In this document: one piece after another, positions 32,027 through 38,604 of the stretch | How positions within the stretch are numbered: position 1 is the first letter of the stretch | Layout of the letters: the number at the start of each line of letters is the position of its first letter | Virus record (IMG/VR): IMGVR_UViG_3300023179_000203 | Coordinates: 1-42,554 of that record | From: a virus | Direction: 5' to 3' (one strand) | Length of the DNA: 42,554 nucleotides | Translations under genes and position numbers: made by a program | The notes under the pieces: generated by a model | The model's database searches: none | Told to the model about the DNA's origin: nothing | The model's input: only the letters and a program-made list of their open reading frames with translations

Positions 32027-32506
32027 ATGTCTGCGTACGTTGTTGATCGTAACCATATCGCATACCTGGTCACGTCCGCGATTGAGCTGGCCCGGCTCAA
32101 CGGGTGTAATTCGTTCCGCTGGACCGGCCCCGACGGTGAGCGGAACGAGCTGGCACCCGGCGACAAGCGCGGCGCGAATCGCGCGGGGCAGATGCTATGG
32201 GACGAGAATATCCGCTCAGTCCTTTACCGCTACCCGCAGGATACCCGCGAGACCATGCCGGGCCCGATCGGGGAGGACTTCAAGTATCGGCACGACTTCC
32301 AGGCGGTCTGGGAATTCAACGCCGCGGCCGTGATCAAGTCGTGCCACTGCTGGGCATACCAGACTTGCGAAACCCCGGATCACGAGAATACCGCAGCCTG
32401 GGCGTTCGTTGACGCCCTGCAGCGCGCCGCGGCGTCACACGTCCAGGGCTACAGCTCCGCCCCGTGGGGCGCGCCGAAACCGTCCCCGATGGTCCGCATC
32501 TGGTGA
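32027..32506 (+). CDS. conserved hypothetical protein (RNHIAYL type)
   Basis: 159 residues. Blocks DRNHIAYLVTSAIEL, GQMLWDENIRSVLYRYP, GPIGEDF and SCHCWAYQTCETPDHENTAA belong to a family of hypothetical proteins I recall from bacterial genomes and phages. Cysteines in SCHCWAYQTC could bind metal. AGGAG lies 9 bases before ATG 32027; an upstream in-frame extension through the AT-rich region was rejected. First gene of the accessory set before the integrase. Confidence 0.75.
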   Translation: MSAYVVDRNHIAYLVTSAIELARLNGCNSFRWTGPDGERNELAPGDKRGANRAGQMLWDENIRSVLYRYPQDTRETMPGPIGEDFKYRHDFQAVWEFNAAAVIKSCHCWAYQTCETPDHENTAAWAFVDALQRAAASHVQGYSSAPWGAPKPSPMVRIW

Positions 32507-32511
32507 CGCGC

Positions 32512-32531
32512 CGCCCGTGTCCTGACGGGCG
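32512..32531 (+). terminator. hairpin after 32027-32506 gene
   Basis: CGCCCGT (32512-32518), loop GTCCTG, ACGGGCG (32525-32531), followed by CGGGCTGCTTTGCC. GC-rich stem with a short T run, right after the stop. Confidence 0.55.
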
Positions 32532-32584
32532 CGGGCTGCTTTGCCTCACCGAATGAGCGGGGAGGCTACCCAGGAGATCGAACG

Positions 32585-32854
32585 ATGAGCAAGCACACGC
32601 CGGGACCGTGGCACACTGGCATTGACGATTCAGACAAGGTATTTGCGGCGGACCGTGATGGTATTGCGGTGATGTCTGGCGGTCGCCGCTATCAGGCCGA
32701 GCGCGACGCAAACGCCCGCCTGATCGCCGCCGCGCCGGAGCTGCTGGAGGCGTGCAGGGTCGTGCGGAACGCCCTGGACGCTGGCGAGCATCCGGGGAGG
32801 CTGGCGTCGGTACTTGACGCGGCGATCACGCGGGCGGTCGGGGCGCACGGCTGA
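32585..32854 (+). CDS. small phage protein, HTPGPW type
   Basis: 89 residues: KHTPGPWHTG at the start, then a Glu/Arg linker and ANARLIAAAPELLEACRVVR, a combination found in many small phage and prophage proteins of unknown function. Good ribosome site (CAGGAG) 9 bases before ATG 32585. Related in its N-terminal motif to 222-464. Confidence 0.75.
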   Translation: MSKHTPGPWHTGIDDSDKVFAADRDGIAVMSGGRRYQAERDANARLIAAAPELLEACRVVRNALDAGEHPGRLASVLDAAITRAVGAHG

Positions 32855-32911
32855 GGCTGTATTTCCCGGTGGTTCTGTACTTGACGGGTACTTGATTGAG
32901 GAGGCCGAACG

Positions 32912-33148
32912 ATGACGTACGCTTTGGAGTTCAAGACCCATGCGTGGGCGCACGGGGAGGTAGCTGCTGGTCGGGCCGTTACGCTTCAAACACCGTGGGC
33001 GAAGTGGTCGGAAATGTACGGAATGCGGGACGAGGCCGGTGTGTGGTACTCGTTCACGTACGGGTTCTCGCCGGTGCCGATCCGCCGAACCGATCCGTTC
33101 CTGGGCTGGATCTACGACCGAGAAACCGCGGAACCGGCGCGCGACTGA
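32912..33148 (+). CDS. small hypothetical protein, copy 1 of tandem pair
   Basis: 78 residues. The C-terminal half (YGMRDEAGVWYSFTYGFSPV then RTDPFLGW) is nearly the same as in the next gene. GAGGAGG upstream of ATG 32912 is a strong ribosome site. Two GTACTTGA direct repeats lie 30-45 bases before the start. Function unknown. Confidence 0.65.
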   Translation: MTYALEFKTHAWAHGEVAAGRAVTLQTPWAKWSEMYGMRDEAGVWYSFTYGFSPVPIRRTDPFLGWIYDRETAEPARD

Positions 33149-33158
33149 ATACCCGCCA

Positions 33159-33176
33159 CCTCCCCGAGAGGGGAGG
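33159..33176 (+). terminator. GC hairpin with GAGA tetraloop
   Basis: CCTCCCC (33159-33165), GAGA, GGGGAGG (33170-33176), extended by CCGCC/GGCGG-like flanks and followed by CGGCGGTTTCG. A stable stem with a GNRA loop after the first gene of the tandem pair. Confidence 0.6.
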
Positions 33177-33249
33177 CGGCGGTTTCGCCCGATCGGGCAA
33201 ACTCGCCGACTGAGTGAGTCGGGGTAGGGCGCAAGCCCAGGAGTACGCG

Positions 33250-33462
33250 ATGAATAGCACACAGGCACACGAGCAGATCAAGGCGCACGCGGCGGTAGTT
33301 CTTGCGCAGGGCACACAGTCGCTTGCGACCGTCTATGGGGTGCGGGACGAGGCTGGTGTGTGGTACTCGTTCACGTACGGCTTCTCTCCGGTTGCGATCT
33401 CGCGGACCGACCCGTATCACGGGTGGGTGTACCGCGATCACACGACTCCTGCCACCGCATGA
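33250..33462 (+). CDS. small hypothetical protein, copy 2 of tandem pair
   Basis: 70 residues from ATG 33250 with CCAGGAG upstream. It shares YGxRDEAGVWYSFTYGFSPV and RTDPxxGW with 32912-33148, while the N-terminal halves differ, so the pair arose by duplication and then diverged. A longer in-frame start at 33214 lacks a ribosome site. Confidence 0.65.
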   Translation: MNSTQAHEQIKAHAAVVLAQGTQSLATVYGVRDEAGVWYSFTYGFSPVAISRTDPYHGWVYRDHTTPATA

Positions 33463-33547
33463 ACCTCCCGCCGGGGTGCCCGTGGCCCCGGCTACCGGCG
33501 TCCCGCCCAACGGCGGGGCTGTGTATTTGTCGGCACTTTCCCAGCGA

Positions 33548-33590
33548 TTGCCGACGTTTTGTACACGCGTGTGTGCAAAACAGACGCGCC
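33548..33590. promoter_or_regulatory. near-palindrome upstream of integrase
   Basis: TTTTGTACACGC then GTGTGTGCAAAA form a 24-bp near-perfect palindrome (10 of 12 pairs) in the gap before the integrase. Just upstream GTCGGCA ... TGCCGAC makes another 7-bp dyad (from about 33528). Possible operator or integrase arm site; the gap 33463-33614 otherwise holds only a CCCGCC-CAAC-GGCGGG hairpin after the preceding gene. Confidence 0.4.
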
Positions 33591-33614
33591 GTGGAGAATC
33601 TGCAAGGATGACTC

Positions 33615-34784
33615 ATGGGCCAGAAGTATCCCGGCGTCAAGGTCACCCGCGACCGCGAGTCATGGCGCGCGGTATGGTTCGATTCAACGGGGAGGCGGCG
33701 GCGCAAGCGGCTCGGCAACTCCGAGACGATGAGCCGGGCCGAGGCCGAACGTCGCGCGCTCAAGTTGCAGCAGGTGCAGCTCATCTGCCCCGGATACCGC
33801 GACGGGCCCGCGATCGTGCCGACGATCACGGCGCACGTCCGCGAGTACGTGACTCGCCGCGGGCCCGAGATCGGCGACGCCGCCCGCAAGTGGATCGAGA
33901 TGACGCGGGCCCAGCTCGTCGCGTGCTTTGGCGACGTGCGGCTCGATGCGCTCACCCGAGACGGAGCGGGGAGGCTGGTCGTTCACCTGCGGCAGCCCCG
34001 GCGTGACGGCACGCTCCGATCGGAGTGGAGCGTCAAGGGGTACATCACGGTTGCCTCGCGCCTGTTCGAGGACGCCCGCAAGCGTGACCTCATCCCGATC
34101 AACCCATTCGACCGGCTGAGAGTGAAGGTCGCCAAGATCGAACGGGACTGGCGGTACGTCACGCTCGCCGAGCTGGACCGCATCCTGGCCGCGTGCCCGG
34201 ATGCTTCGTGGCGTGCGTTCTTTGGGCTACTCAGGCTCGCGGGGCTGCGGCTTGGGGAGGCTCGCCGGTTGACTTGGGACCGGATCGACTGGGAGCGGCG
34301 TACGTTGACCGTGGTGCCACGCGAGGGCAAGGTGACGACCAAGCAGCGGACTCGCGTGGTGCCGGTCCAGCCGAGGCTGTACGCCCTTCTGCGTGAGGCG
34401 TTCGACGCGGCCGCGCCGGGCTCGCGGTACGTGTCGCCGTTCTGCAAGAAACCGAACACGGTTGGCCGAGAGATCGTGGTGCGTGCGGGGCTGACGCCGT
34501 GGGCCAAGCTGTTCCACACGCTCAGAAAGAACCTCGTGAGCGATTGGCAGGCGGTCTATCCGTCGCTGGACGTGGCCGCCTGGCTCGGGCACGATGTTCG
34601 CGTCGCGGCCGACCACTACCACCAGACGCTCGACACGAGCATCGCGGCGGTGACTGGGGAGGCGGCGCAGGCACCGGCACCGGCCGCGGACGCTGACCTG
34701 CGGTCCGAGATCGCCGACCTGCGGGCGATGGTGTCCGCGCTGGTGTCCCAGTTGCGTCCCGCCGCGGGACACGAACGCCCGTAA
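33615..34784 (+). CDS. int: tyrosine-type site-specific integrase
   Basis: 389 residues. The catalytic set is complete: Arg212 in GLRLGEARRLTW, a Lys in the beta-hairpin near 247 (REGKVTTKQ), His301 and Arg304 in FHTLRKN, His326 in WLGHD and Tyr335 in ADHYHQ. The N-terminus has a basic arm-binding-like part and a core-binding domain (about 70-180); the C-terminus adds a coiled coil after Ala/Pro repeats. It would recombine attP with the host tRNA-Thr gene. The attP core lies 17 bases downstream. AAGGA site before ATG 33615. The FHTLRKN and WLGHD style is familiar to me from planctomycete integrases. Confidence 0.95.
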   Translation: MGQKYPGVKVTRDRESWRAVWFDSTGRRRRKRLGNSETMSRAEAERRALKLQQVQLICPGYRDGPAIVPTITAHVREYVTRRGPEIGDAARKWIEMTRAQLVACFGDVRLDALTRDGAGRLVVHLRQPRRDGTLRSEWSVKGYITVASRLFEDARKRDLIPINPFDRLRVKVAKIERDWRYVTLAELDRILAACPDASWRAFFGLLRLAGLRLGEARRLTWDRIDWERRTLTVVPREGKVTTKQRTRVVPVQPRLYALLREAFDAAAPGSRYVSPFCKKPNTVGREIVVRAGLTPWAKLFHTLRKNLVSDWQAVYPSLDVAAWLGHDVRVAADHYHQTLDTSIAAVTGEAAQAPAPAADADLRSEIADLRAMVSALVSQLRPAAGHERP

Positions 34785-34800
34785 GTCCCGGTGAATCCAA

Positions 34801-34846
34801 AGCCGCCTCGGGGACTCGAACCCCGCACCGTCGCTTTACAAAAGCG
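34801..34846 (-). other. attP: attP core: 3' half of tRNA-Thr(UGU)
   Basis: On the minus strand this reads as tRNA positions 28-73: a 4-bp anticodon stem with loop TTTGTAA (anticodon TGT at 34838-34840), a 5-base variable loop, T-stem CGGGG/CCCCG with loop TTCGAGT, acceptor strand AGGCGGC and discriminator T. The fifth anticodon-stem pair is mismatched and the 5' half is missing, so it is not a functional tRNA but the segment that restores the host gene after integration. It lies directly behind the integrase, as expected for attP. Confidence 0.9.
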
Positions 34847-35028
34847 CGTTGTACGGTCAATGGCTGGTATGCCAGTGGTCAACGATTCGCACGTTTCCAA
34901 GCGAGAAACGCGGATTGTGGAGTCGGCGTTGTTCGGTGGTTGACCACCCGTGTTCTACCCGTCGCGTCCCGGCTGGTGTCCCGCTCGGTGGGACAGATGC
35001 AGCCGGTGACGCACACCCTAACTCTTTG
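34847..35028. other. intergenic between attP core and repressor
   Basis: About 180 bases with no supported gene, between the converging integrase and repressor genes. Contains short dyads, CTGG-TATG-CCAG near 34865 and GTCCC ... GGGAC near 34978-34993, that may be integrase or excisionase arm sites. Confidence 0.4.
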
Positions 35029-35108
35029 CGAAAACATCGAAAAACGCCTTGTTTTCACGGTCGGTCTAAATTTAGACAGACCGTCCCGGACCTCTTTGTC
35101 CGTTATCG
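35029..35108. repeat. 80-bp structured direct repeat, copy B
   Basis: Second copy of the element at 31182-31261, same orientation, no gaps. Its middle dyad GGTCGGTCTAAA / TTTAGACAGACC has one mismatch. The last six bases run into the repressor stop codon. Seen from the repressor, it supplies GAAAACA/TGTTTTC and GGAC/GTCC stems suitable for termination; seen from the integrase, likewise. Confidence 0.75.
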
Positions 35109-35726
35109 AAACGCCCGACGCATCTCGACCACGACGTAGATGCGTGCCGGGTGGTCGCCGACCTTCCGGCAGCGCTTCGCTTGGCGCAGCTTGCCGTCGC
35201 CGTCGAACAGGCCGACCGCCCACTCGTTCGGGCTGAACACGAATACCGCGGGCTCGCCCACCCGCAGGTGCCTCGTCGGTGACGGCGGCGCGAGGACGAT
35301 GATGTCGCCGGGCAGCAGGTGCGGTGCCATGCAGTCGTCGTCCACGATTAGGGCCACACACGCGGCGTCGAGCGTCGCCTCGGTGCGGGGCACGTACATC
35401 GCCGCCGATCCGCCCCGCTGGTCCCAATCCAGCGAGCCAGACGGAAGGCCCGACGCCGTGCGGTTCAGTACGGGGATCTCGGTGCTGCGACGGATCGGTG
35501 CGGTCGGCTTGTGGCCGGACTCCATCATGCGACGCTGCAGCTCGGCAAGCTCGACCTCAAGCAGCGGCGCGATGCGCTGAAGCTCAGACACCTGGAGCTG
35601 CAGCCCCGCCAACTTCTTGCTCACCTGACTTTCCGACACGCCGAGAACGCCCACCAGATCCTTCTGGTTTCTCCCCTTCTCTCGAAGTCTGGCTTTCACC
35701 CACCGCTGAAAAGTTCCAGATTCCAT
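35103..35726 (-). CDS. CI-like repressor, XRE HTH + inactive S24-type domain
   Basis: 207 residues. Residues 20-42 (NQKDLVGVLGVSESQVSKKL) form the helix-turn-helix; residues 84-205 are a LexA/CI S24-type domain (IPVLNRTASGLP as the linker, then MAPHLLPGDIIVLAP). At the nucleophile position the usual Ser is Cys132 (DDCM for GDSM), and the Lys position reads Gly172 (WAVGLF for VxVKRL). Self-cleavage is therefore unlikely, although the domain can still dimerise. Start chosen at 35726 because AAAGGAG lies 8 bases upstream; an in-frame ATG at 35768 has none. Confidence 0.9.
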   Translation of the reverse strand: MESGTFQRWVKARLREKGRNQKDLVGVLGVSESQVSKKLAGLQLQVSELQRIAPLLEVELAELQRRMMESGHKPTAPIRRSTEIPVLNRTASGLPSGSLDWDQRGGSAAMYVPRTEATLDAACVALIVDDDCMAPHLLPGDIIVLAPPSPTRHLRVGEPAVFVFSPNEWAVGLFDGDGKLRQAKRCRKVGDHPARIYVVVEMRRAFR

Positions 35727-35842
35727 AATTTTCTCCTTTCGGATAGTAGACAGGCAAAATCGCGACACCCAAGCGCGGAAATCTTGGGAATCTTTCCTAA
35801 AATGTCGTTGACACGGGGAAAGATGAACGATATCTTTCTTGC
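35727..35842. promoter_or_regulatory. divergent promoter/operator region of the lysogeny switch
   Basis: Separates repressor and Cro-like gene. Plus strand: TTGACA (35808-35813), exactly 17 bases, TATCTT (35831-35836). Minus strand: TTGGGT, 18 bases, TACTAT just ahead of the repressor ribosome site. Candidate operators: CCCAAG-N9-CTTGGG (35768-35788), and GAAAGAT-N7-ATCTTTC (35818-35838) across the plus-strand -10 box, with a third ATCTTTC at 35790-35796. Both promoters overlap dyads, as expected for mutual repression. Confidence 0.75.
35808..35836 (+). promoter_or_regulatory. strong promoter for leaderless Cro-like transcript
   Basis: Consensus -35 (TTGACA), optimal 17-base spacer and -10 TATCTT. 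Counting 6-7 bases past the -10 box puts the transcription start at about 35842-35843, on the ATG of the Cro-like gene. No ribosome site precedes that ATG. Confidence 0.7.
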
Positions 35843-36040
35843 ATGAAGTTTGTTCAAGATGAGATTTCGCCCTGCAAGCTCGCGGCCATCACCCGCCAGC
35901 CGCTCGGACACATTTACCGCCTCGTCGCCGAGGGCGCGTTCACGACCGCCCGGCCGCACGGCAAGCAAGTCCGCATCCGCACCGACGACCCGAAGGTCGT
36001 CGAGCTGTTGAGGTTTGTCGCACCGGAGATCCCCAAGTGA
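35843..36040 (+). CDS. small Cro-like DNA-binding protein
   Basis: 65 residues diverging from the repressor gene. CKLAAITRQPLGHIYRLVAEG reads as a helix-turn-helix, followed by a basic wing-like KQVRIRTDD. Its position opposite the repressor is that of Cro. The predicted transcript starts at or next to the ATG, so translation would be leaderless. The stop overlaps the next GTG. Confidence 0.75.
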   Translation: MKFVQDEISPCKLAAITRQPLGHIYRLVAEGAFTTARPHGKQVRIRTDDPKVVELLRFVAPEIPK

Positions 36041-36321
36041 GCGCGTACCCCGTGACTGAAATGGGCCTCGATGATTGTCGGCGTCTGACCGACGCTATCG
36101 AACTGCTCCGCGAAATGCAGCGTGGGTTTCCCGCGTTGATCGCGGCGATGAGCCGAGCCGACTGGATCGAAACGTACGACCTCGCGTCGGCCGCGGAGTC
36201 GCGCATGGTGAAGGCCCGCGACCTGCTGGGCGACCTGGCACTCACGCAGTCGAGCCGCAACATCCATCGCTCGAACGTGGAGGCCGCCGAGAAGTTCGAC
36301 GAGTTTACGGGCCCGATGTAA
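36037..36321 (+). CDS. hypothetical protein, early operon
   Basis: 94 residues from a GTG overlapping the Cro-like stop. Helical, with MGLDDCRRLTDAIELLREMQ and ETYDLASAAESRMVKARDLL. No family recognised. It precedes the recombination genes in the same direction and is probably co-transcribed with them. Confidence 0.6.
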   Translation: MSAYPVTEMGLDDCRRLTDAIELLREMQRGFPALIAAMSRADWIETYDLASAAESRMVKARDLLGDLALTQSSRNIHRSNVEAAEKFDEFTGPM

Positions 36322-36356
36322 GTCACGCGCAACACGTAACCCTCGAAAGGGGCAAC

Positions 36357-37289
36357 ATGATTACTGACGACGTTCGTAAGACGCGGAATCAATACATCGG
36401 CAGCAGCGACGTGGCGGCGATCCTCGGGCTCGACCCGTGGCGTGGGCCCGCCGACGTGCTGGCCGAGAAGCGTGGTCTGGTGCCTCCCAAAGAGGAAAGC
36501 CAGGCGATGCGGCTGGGCACGAACCTTGAGCCCGTGATCCTCGCGGAGTTCCGTGCCGCGACCGGGCTCGACACCGTGGCGTCGCATCGCTCTTGGATCT
36601 CCGGTCGTGTCCGTGTTCATCCAGACGCATTTATCGGCGCTGAGGAAGCGGGCAACCCGATCGTCGAAGCCAAGTACACGACCTCGGCGGAAGGCTGGGG
36701 CGATTCGGGCTCGGTCGAGGTTCCGGACAGGGTGTTGGTGCAGGTGTTGGTACAGGCCGCCGTGGTGGGCAGCCCGCTCGCCTACGTTGCTGTGCTACGC
36801 CCTGTTCGGGACCGGCTGACCTTCGCGTACCACCCGATCGTGATTGAGGGTGAGAACCGCACGCTGGCGGACAAGCTGCTCGCCAACTGCGAACGCTGGT
36901 GGAAACGGCACGTCGAGGATGGTGAGCCGCTGCCCGCTGGCACGCCGCCCGCGACACTCGACACGCTGGCATCCCTGCAGCGCGACGAGTCCGCGTCCGC
37001 TGTGCTGCTCTCCGACGATCTCGTCCGCGAGCTGGCCGAGGCACGCAAGCAGCTCGGGCTCGCCGAGGAACGCGAGAGCATCGCATGGCGTCGCGTTTTG
37101 GACGCGCTCGGCGACGCGACTGCTGGCGTTTCAACGCTCGGCCGCGTGTCGTACAAGCGGACCAAGGACCGGGCGGACGTCGATTGGTCGCGGCTGGAAC
37201 GCGAACACGCTGCGATCGTGGATCAGTACCGGATCACCAAGCCGGGATACCTCGTCAAGCGGTTCACGCCCGCGAAGGGGGAGGCATGA
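36357..37289 (+). CDS. YqaJ / lambda-exonuclease family nuclease
   Basis: 310 residues. 5'-3' double-strand exonuclease of the PD-(D/E)XK fold. Seen: YIGSSDVAAILGLDPWRGP (residues 13-31), GTNLEPVILAEF with Glu58, HPDAFI with Asp90, VEAKYT with Glu104-x-Lys106, and QVLVQ with Gln129/Gln133. It makes 3' single strands for the annealing protein encoded next. The C-terminal third is a helical extension (LVRELAEARKQLGLAEERES). AAAGGGG precedes ATG 36357. Translationally coupled to the ERF gene. Confidence 0.92.
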   Translation: MITDDVRKTRNQYIGSSDVAAILGLDPWRGPADVLAEKRGLVPPKEESQAMRLGTNLEPVILAEFRAATGLDTVASHRSWISGRVRVHPDAFIGAEEAGNPIVEAKYTTSAEGWGDSGSVEVPDRVLVQVLVQAAVVGSPLAYVAVLRPVRDRLTFAYHPIVIEGENRTLADKLLANCERWWKRHVEDGEPLPAGTPPATLDTLASLQRDESASAVLLSDDLVRELAEARKQLGLAEERESIAWRRVLDALGDATAGVSTLGRVSYKRTKDRADVDWSRLEREHAAIVDQYRITKPGYLVKRFTPAKGEA

Positions 37290-37741
37290 GCGACACGAAC
37301 AGCAAGTTCGTCGAGGCCCTTGTCCGCGTCCAGGCGTCCGGCCTGACCGCGAAGATGGACCGCGAAAACCCGTTCTTCAAGTCCCGCTACGCGACGCTCG
37401 CGTCCGTTTGGGACACGATCCGCACACCGCTCGAACAGAACGGGCTCGCCGTTCTTCAACACCCGAGCGTGCGCGACGACGGCACCGTGATGGTGACAAC
37501 CGAACTCGTCCACGTCAGCGGCGAGCATCGCGTTTCCACCGTGTGCGCGAAGCCGGTGAAGCAGGACGTGCAGACCATCGGCTCGACGATCACCTATCTC
37601 CGTCGCTACGGGCTGTGCGCGATGCTCGGCGTGGTGGCGGACGCGGACGACGACGGCAACGCATCGGTGAGTGTTCCGATGCCGGACACCCAGCAGCACC
37701 AGCGAATCGCGGCACGCATCGACCTGCCGCCGGAGGTTTGA
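37286..37741 (+). CDS. erf: ERF-family single-strand annealing protein
   Basis: 151 residues. FKSRYATLASVWDTIRTPLE, GLAVLQHP and TIGSTITYLRRYGLCAMLGV then ADADDDGN are the ERF signature blocks. Works with the exonuclease in recombination and genome circularisation. ATG 37286 overlaps the exonuclease stop (ATGA); an open frame upstream in the same phase is the shadow of the exonuclease gene. Short for the family, whose members are often about 200 residues. Confidence 0.92.
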   Translation: MSDTNSKFVEALVRVQASGLTAKMDRENPFFKSRYATLASVWDTIRTPLEQNGLAVLQHPSVRDDGTVMVTTELVHVSGEHRVSTVCAKPVKQDVQTIGSTITYLRRYGLCAMLGVVADADDDGNASVSVPMPDTQQHQRIAARIDLPPEV

Positions 37742-37743
37742 AC

Positions 37744-38313
37744 ATGGCTTACACATTGACACCCGAGGGGACTTACAAAGGCAAACCGACGCTGACTGAA
37801 CTCGGCGAGTCCGGAACCGGCACACCGTTCGTCCGCGTTTCCTTCGACGTCGGCAACGGCAAGACAGCGTTCGTGTACTTCTACCTCAGCGAGAAGGCCA
37901 AGCCGTACGCTGAACGCGACCTCGAAGCCCTCGGGTTCAACTGGGACGAGCAGGCCCCGGCGGTGGCTGGCGACGAGGTGCTGCTCAACTGCAAGCACGA
38001 GGAATACAACGGCAAGAACAAGGAACGCTGGCAACTCAGCGCGAAGAAGGCCGTGAGGCCTCTCAGCAAGGGCGGCATCTTCGGCGACAGAAAGCCCGTT
38101 TCGGTGGACACCTACGGCAAGACCGACGCCTGGGCCGCATGGAAGGCCGCGGGCAGCGACAAGGACGTTGCACGCTGGAAGGAACTTGTGTTGGCGCGTG
38201 CCAAGCAAGAGAACGTCCAGCCCGACGCGATCAGCGCCGCCGGGTGGCGAGCGATCGGATCGGCCGCAAAGAAGCTTGACCCCGATCTGCCGGACGACGG
38301 CATCCCGTTCTAA
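37744..38313 (+). CDS. SSB-like single-stranded-DNA-binding protein
   Basis: 189 residues. The first 105 residues (TYKGKPTLTELGESGTGTPF, VRVSFDVGNGKTAFVYFYLS) have the beta pattern of an OB-like domain, and the protein ends LPDDGIPF, the acidic, Phe-terminated tail typical of SSB and T7 gp2.5. The tail recruits replication partners. Located directly after exonuclease and ERF genes. Not recognisably a standard bacterial SSB, so a phage-type SSB is the best call. Confidence 0.75.
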   Translation: MAYTLTPEGTYKGKPTLTELGESGTGTPFVRVSFDVGNGKTAFVYFYLSEKAKPYAERDLEALGFNWDEQAPAVAGDEVLLNCKHEEYNGKNKERWQLSAKKAVRPLSKGGIFGDRKPVSVDTYGKTDAWAAWKAAGSDKDVARWKELVLARAKQENVQPDAISAAGWRAIGSAAKKLDPDLPDDGIPF

Positions 38314-38341
38314 CCATCGTTCCTGACGTGTCGTCAGGGAT

Positions 38342-38379
38342 CTCCGCTCGTCGCCGGTGTAACAACCGGCGGCGGGTTT
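38342..38379 (+). repeat. 38-bp exact direct repeat with hairpin, copy 1
   Basis: Identical to 38567-38604. It forms CGTCGCCGG, loop TGTAACAA, CCGGCGGCG, then GGTTT. Its GTAAC loop is shared with the hairpins at 11792 and 13676. Confidence 0.85.
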
Positions 38380-38566
38380 CCGGGCGGTTTATTGACTGCC
38401 GCCCGGTGTCCGGTCCACTCTGCCCGGTGCCGCACCGCCGGGCAGGGTTTCATGGGCACGCTGGCCCGGCGTGCTTTGTGTAGGTCAACCAATGGGCGCG
38501 TGGCTTACATCGGCGTGTTGCCGGTGGGCCGCTTTATGGGATGTCGGTTGTAACAGGCCTCTTTCA

Positions 38567-38604
38567 CTCCGCTCGTCGCCGGTGTAACAACCGGCGGCGG
38601 GTTT
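38567..38604 (+). repeat. 38-bp exact direct repeat with hairpin, copy 2
   Basis: Identical to 38342-38379. The copy ends on the base before ATG 38605, so the hairpin forms the immediate 5' side of the ParB-like gene with no normal ribosome site, and may control its translation as well as transcription. Confidence 0.85.

Larger units (their letters stand above)
38314..38604. promoter_or_regulatory. 291-base hairpin-rich intergenic region
   Basis: No gene supported. Contains five strong hairpins: 38322-38338 (CCTGACG/CGTCAGG), 38349-38374, 38380-38406 (CCGGGCGG/CCGCCCGG), 38420-38445 (CTGCCCGG/CCGGGCAG) and 38574-38599. Three are followed by GGGTTT or GGTTT. The unit at 38342-38379 is repeated exactly at 38567-38604. 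Likely a terminator array separating the recombination operon from the ParB/helicase operon, or an RNA-processing region. Confidence 0.6.

Noticed and set aside
34801-34846. Complete phage-encoded tRNA-Thr
   Set aside because: Only positions 28-73 are present; D-arm and 5' acceptor strand are missing and the fifth anticodon-stem pair is mismatched.
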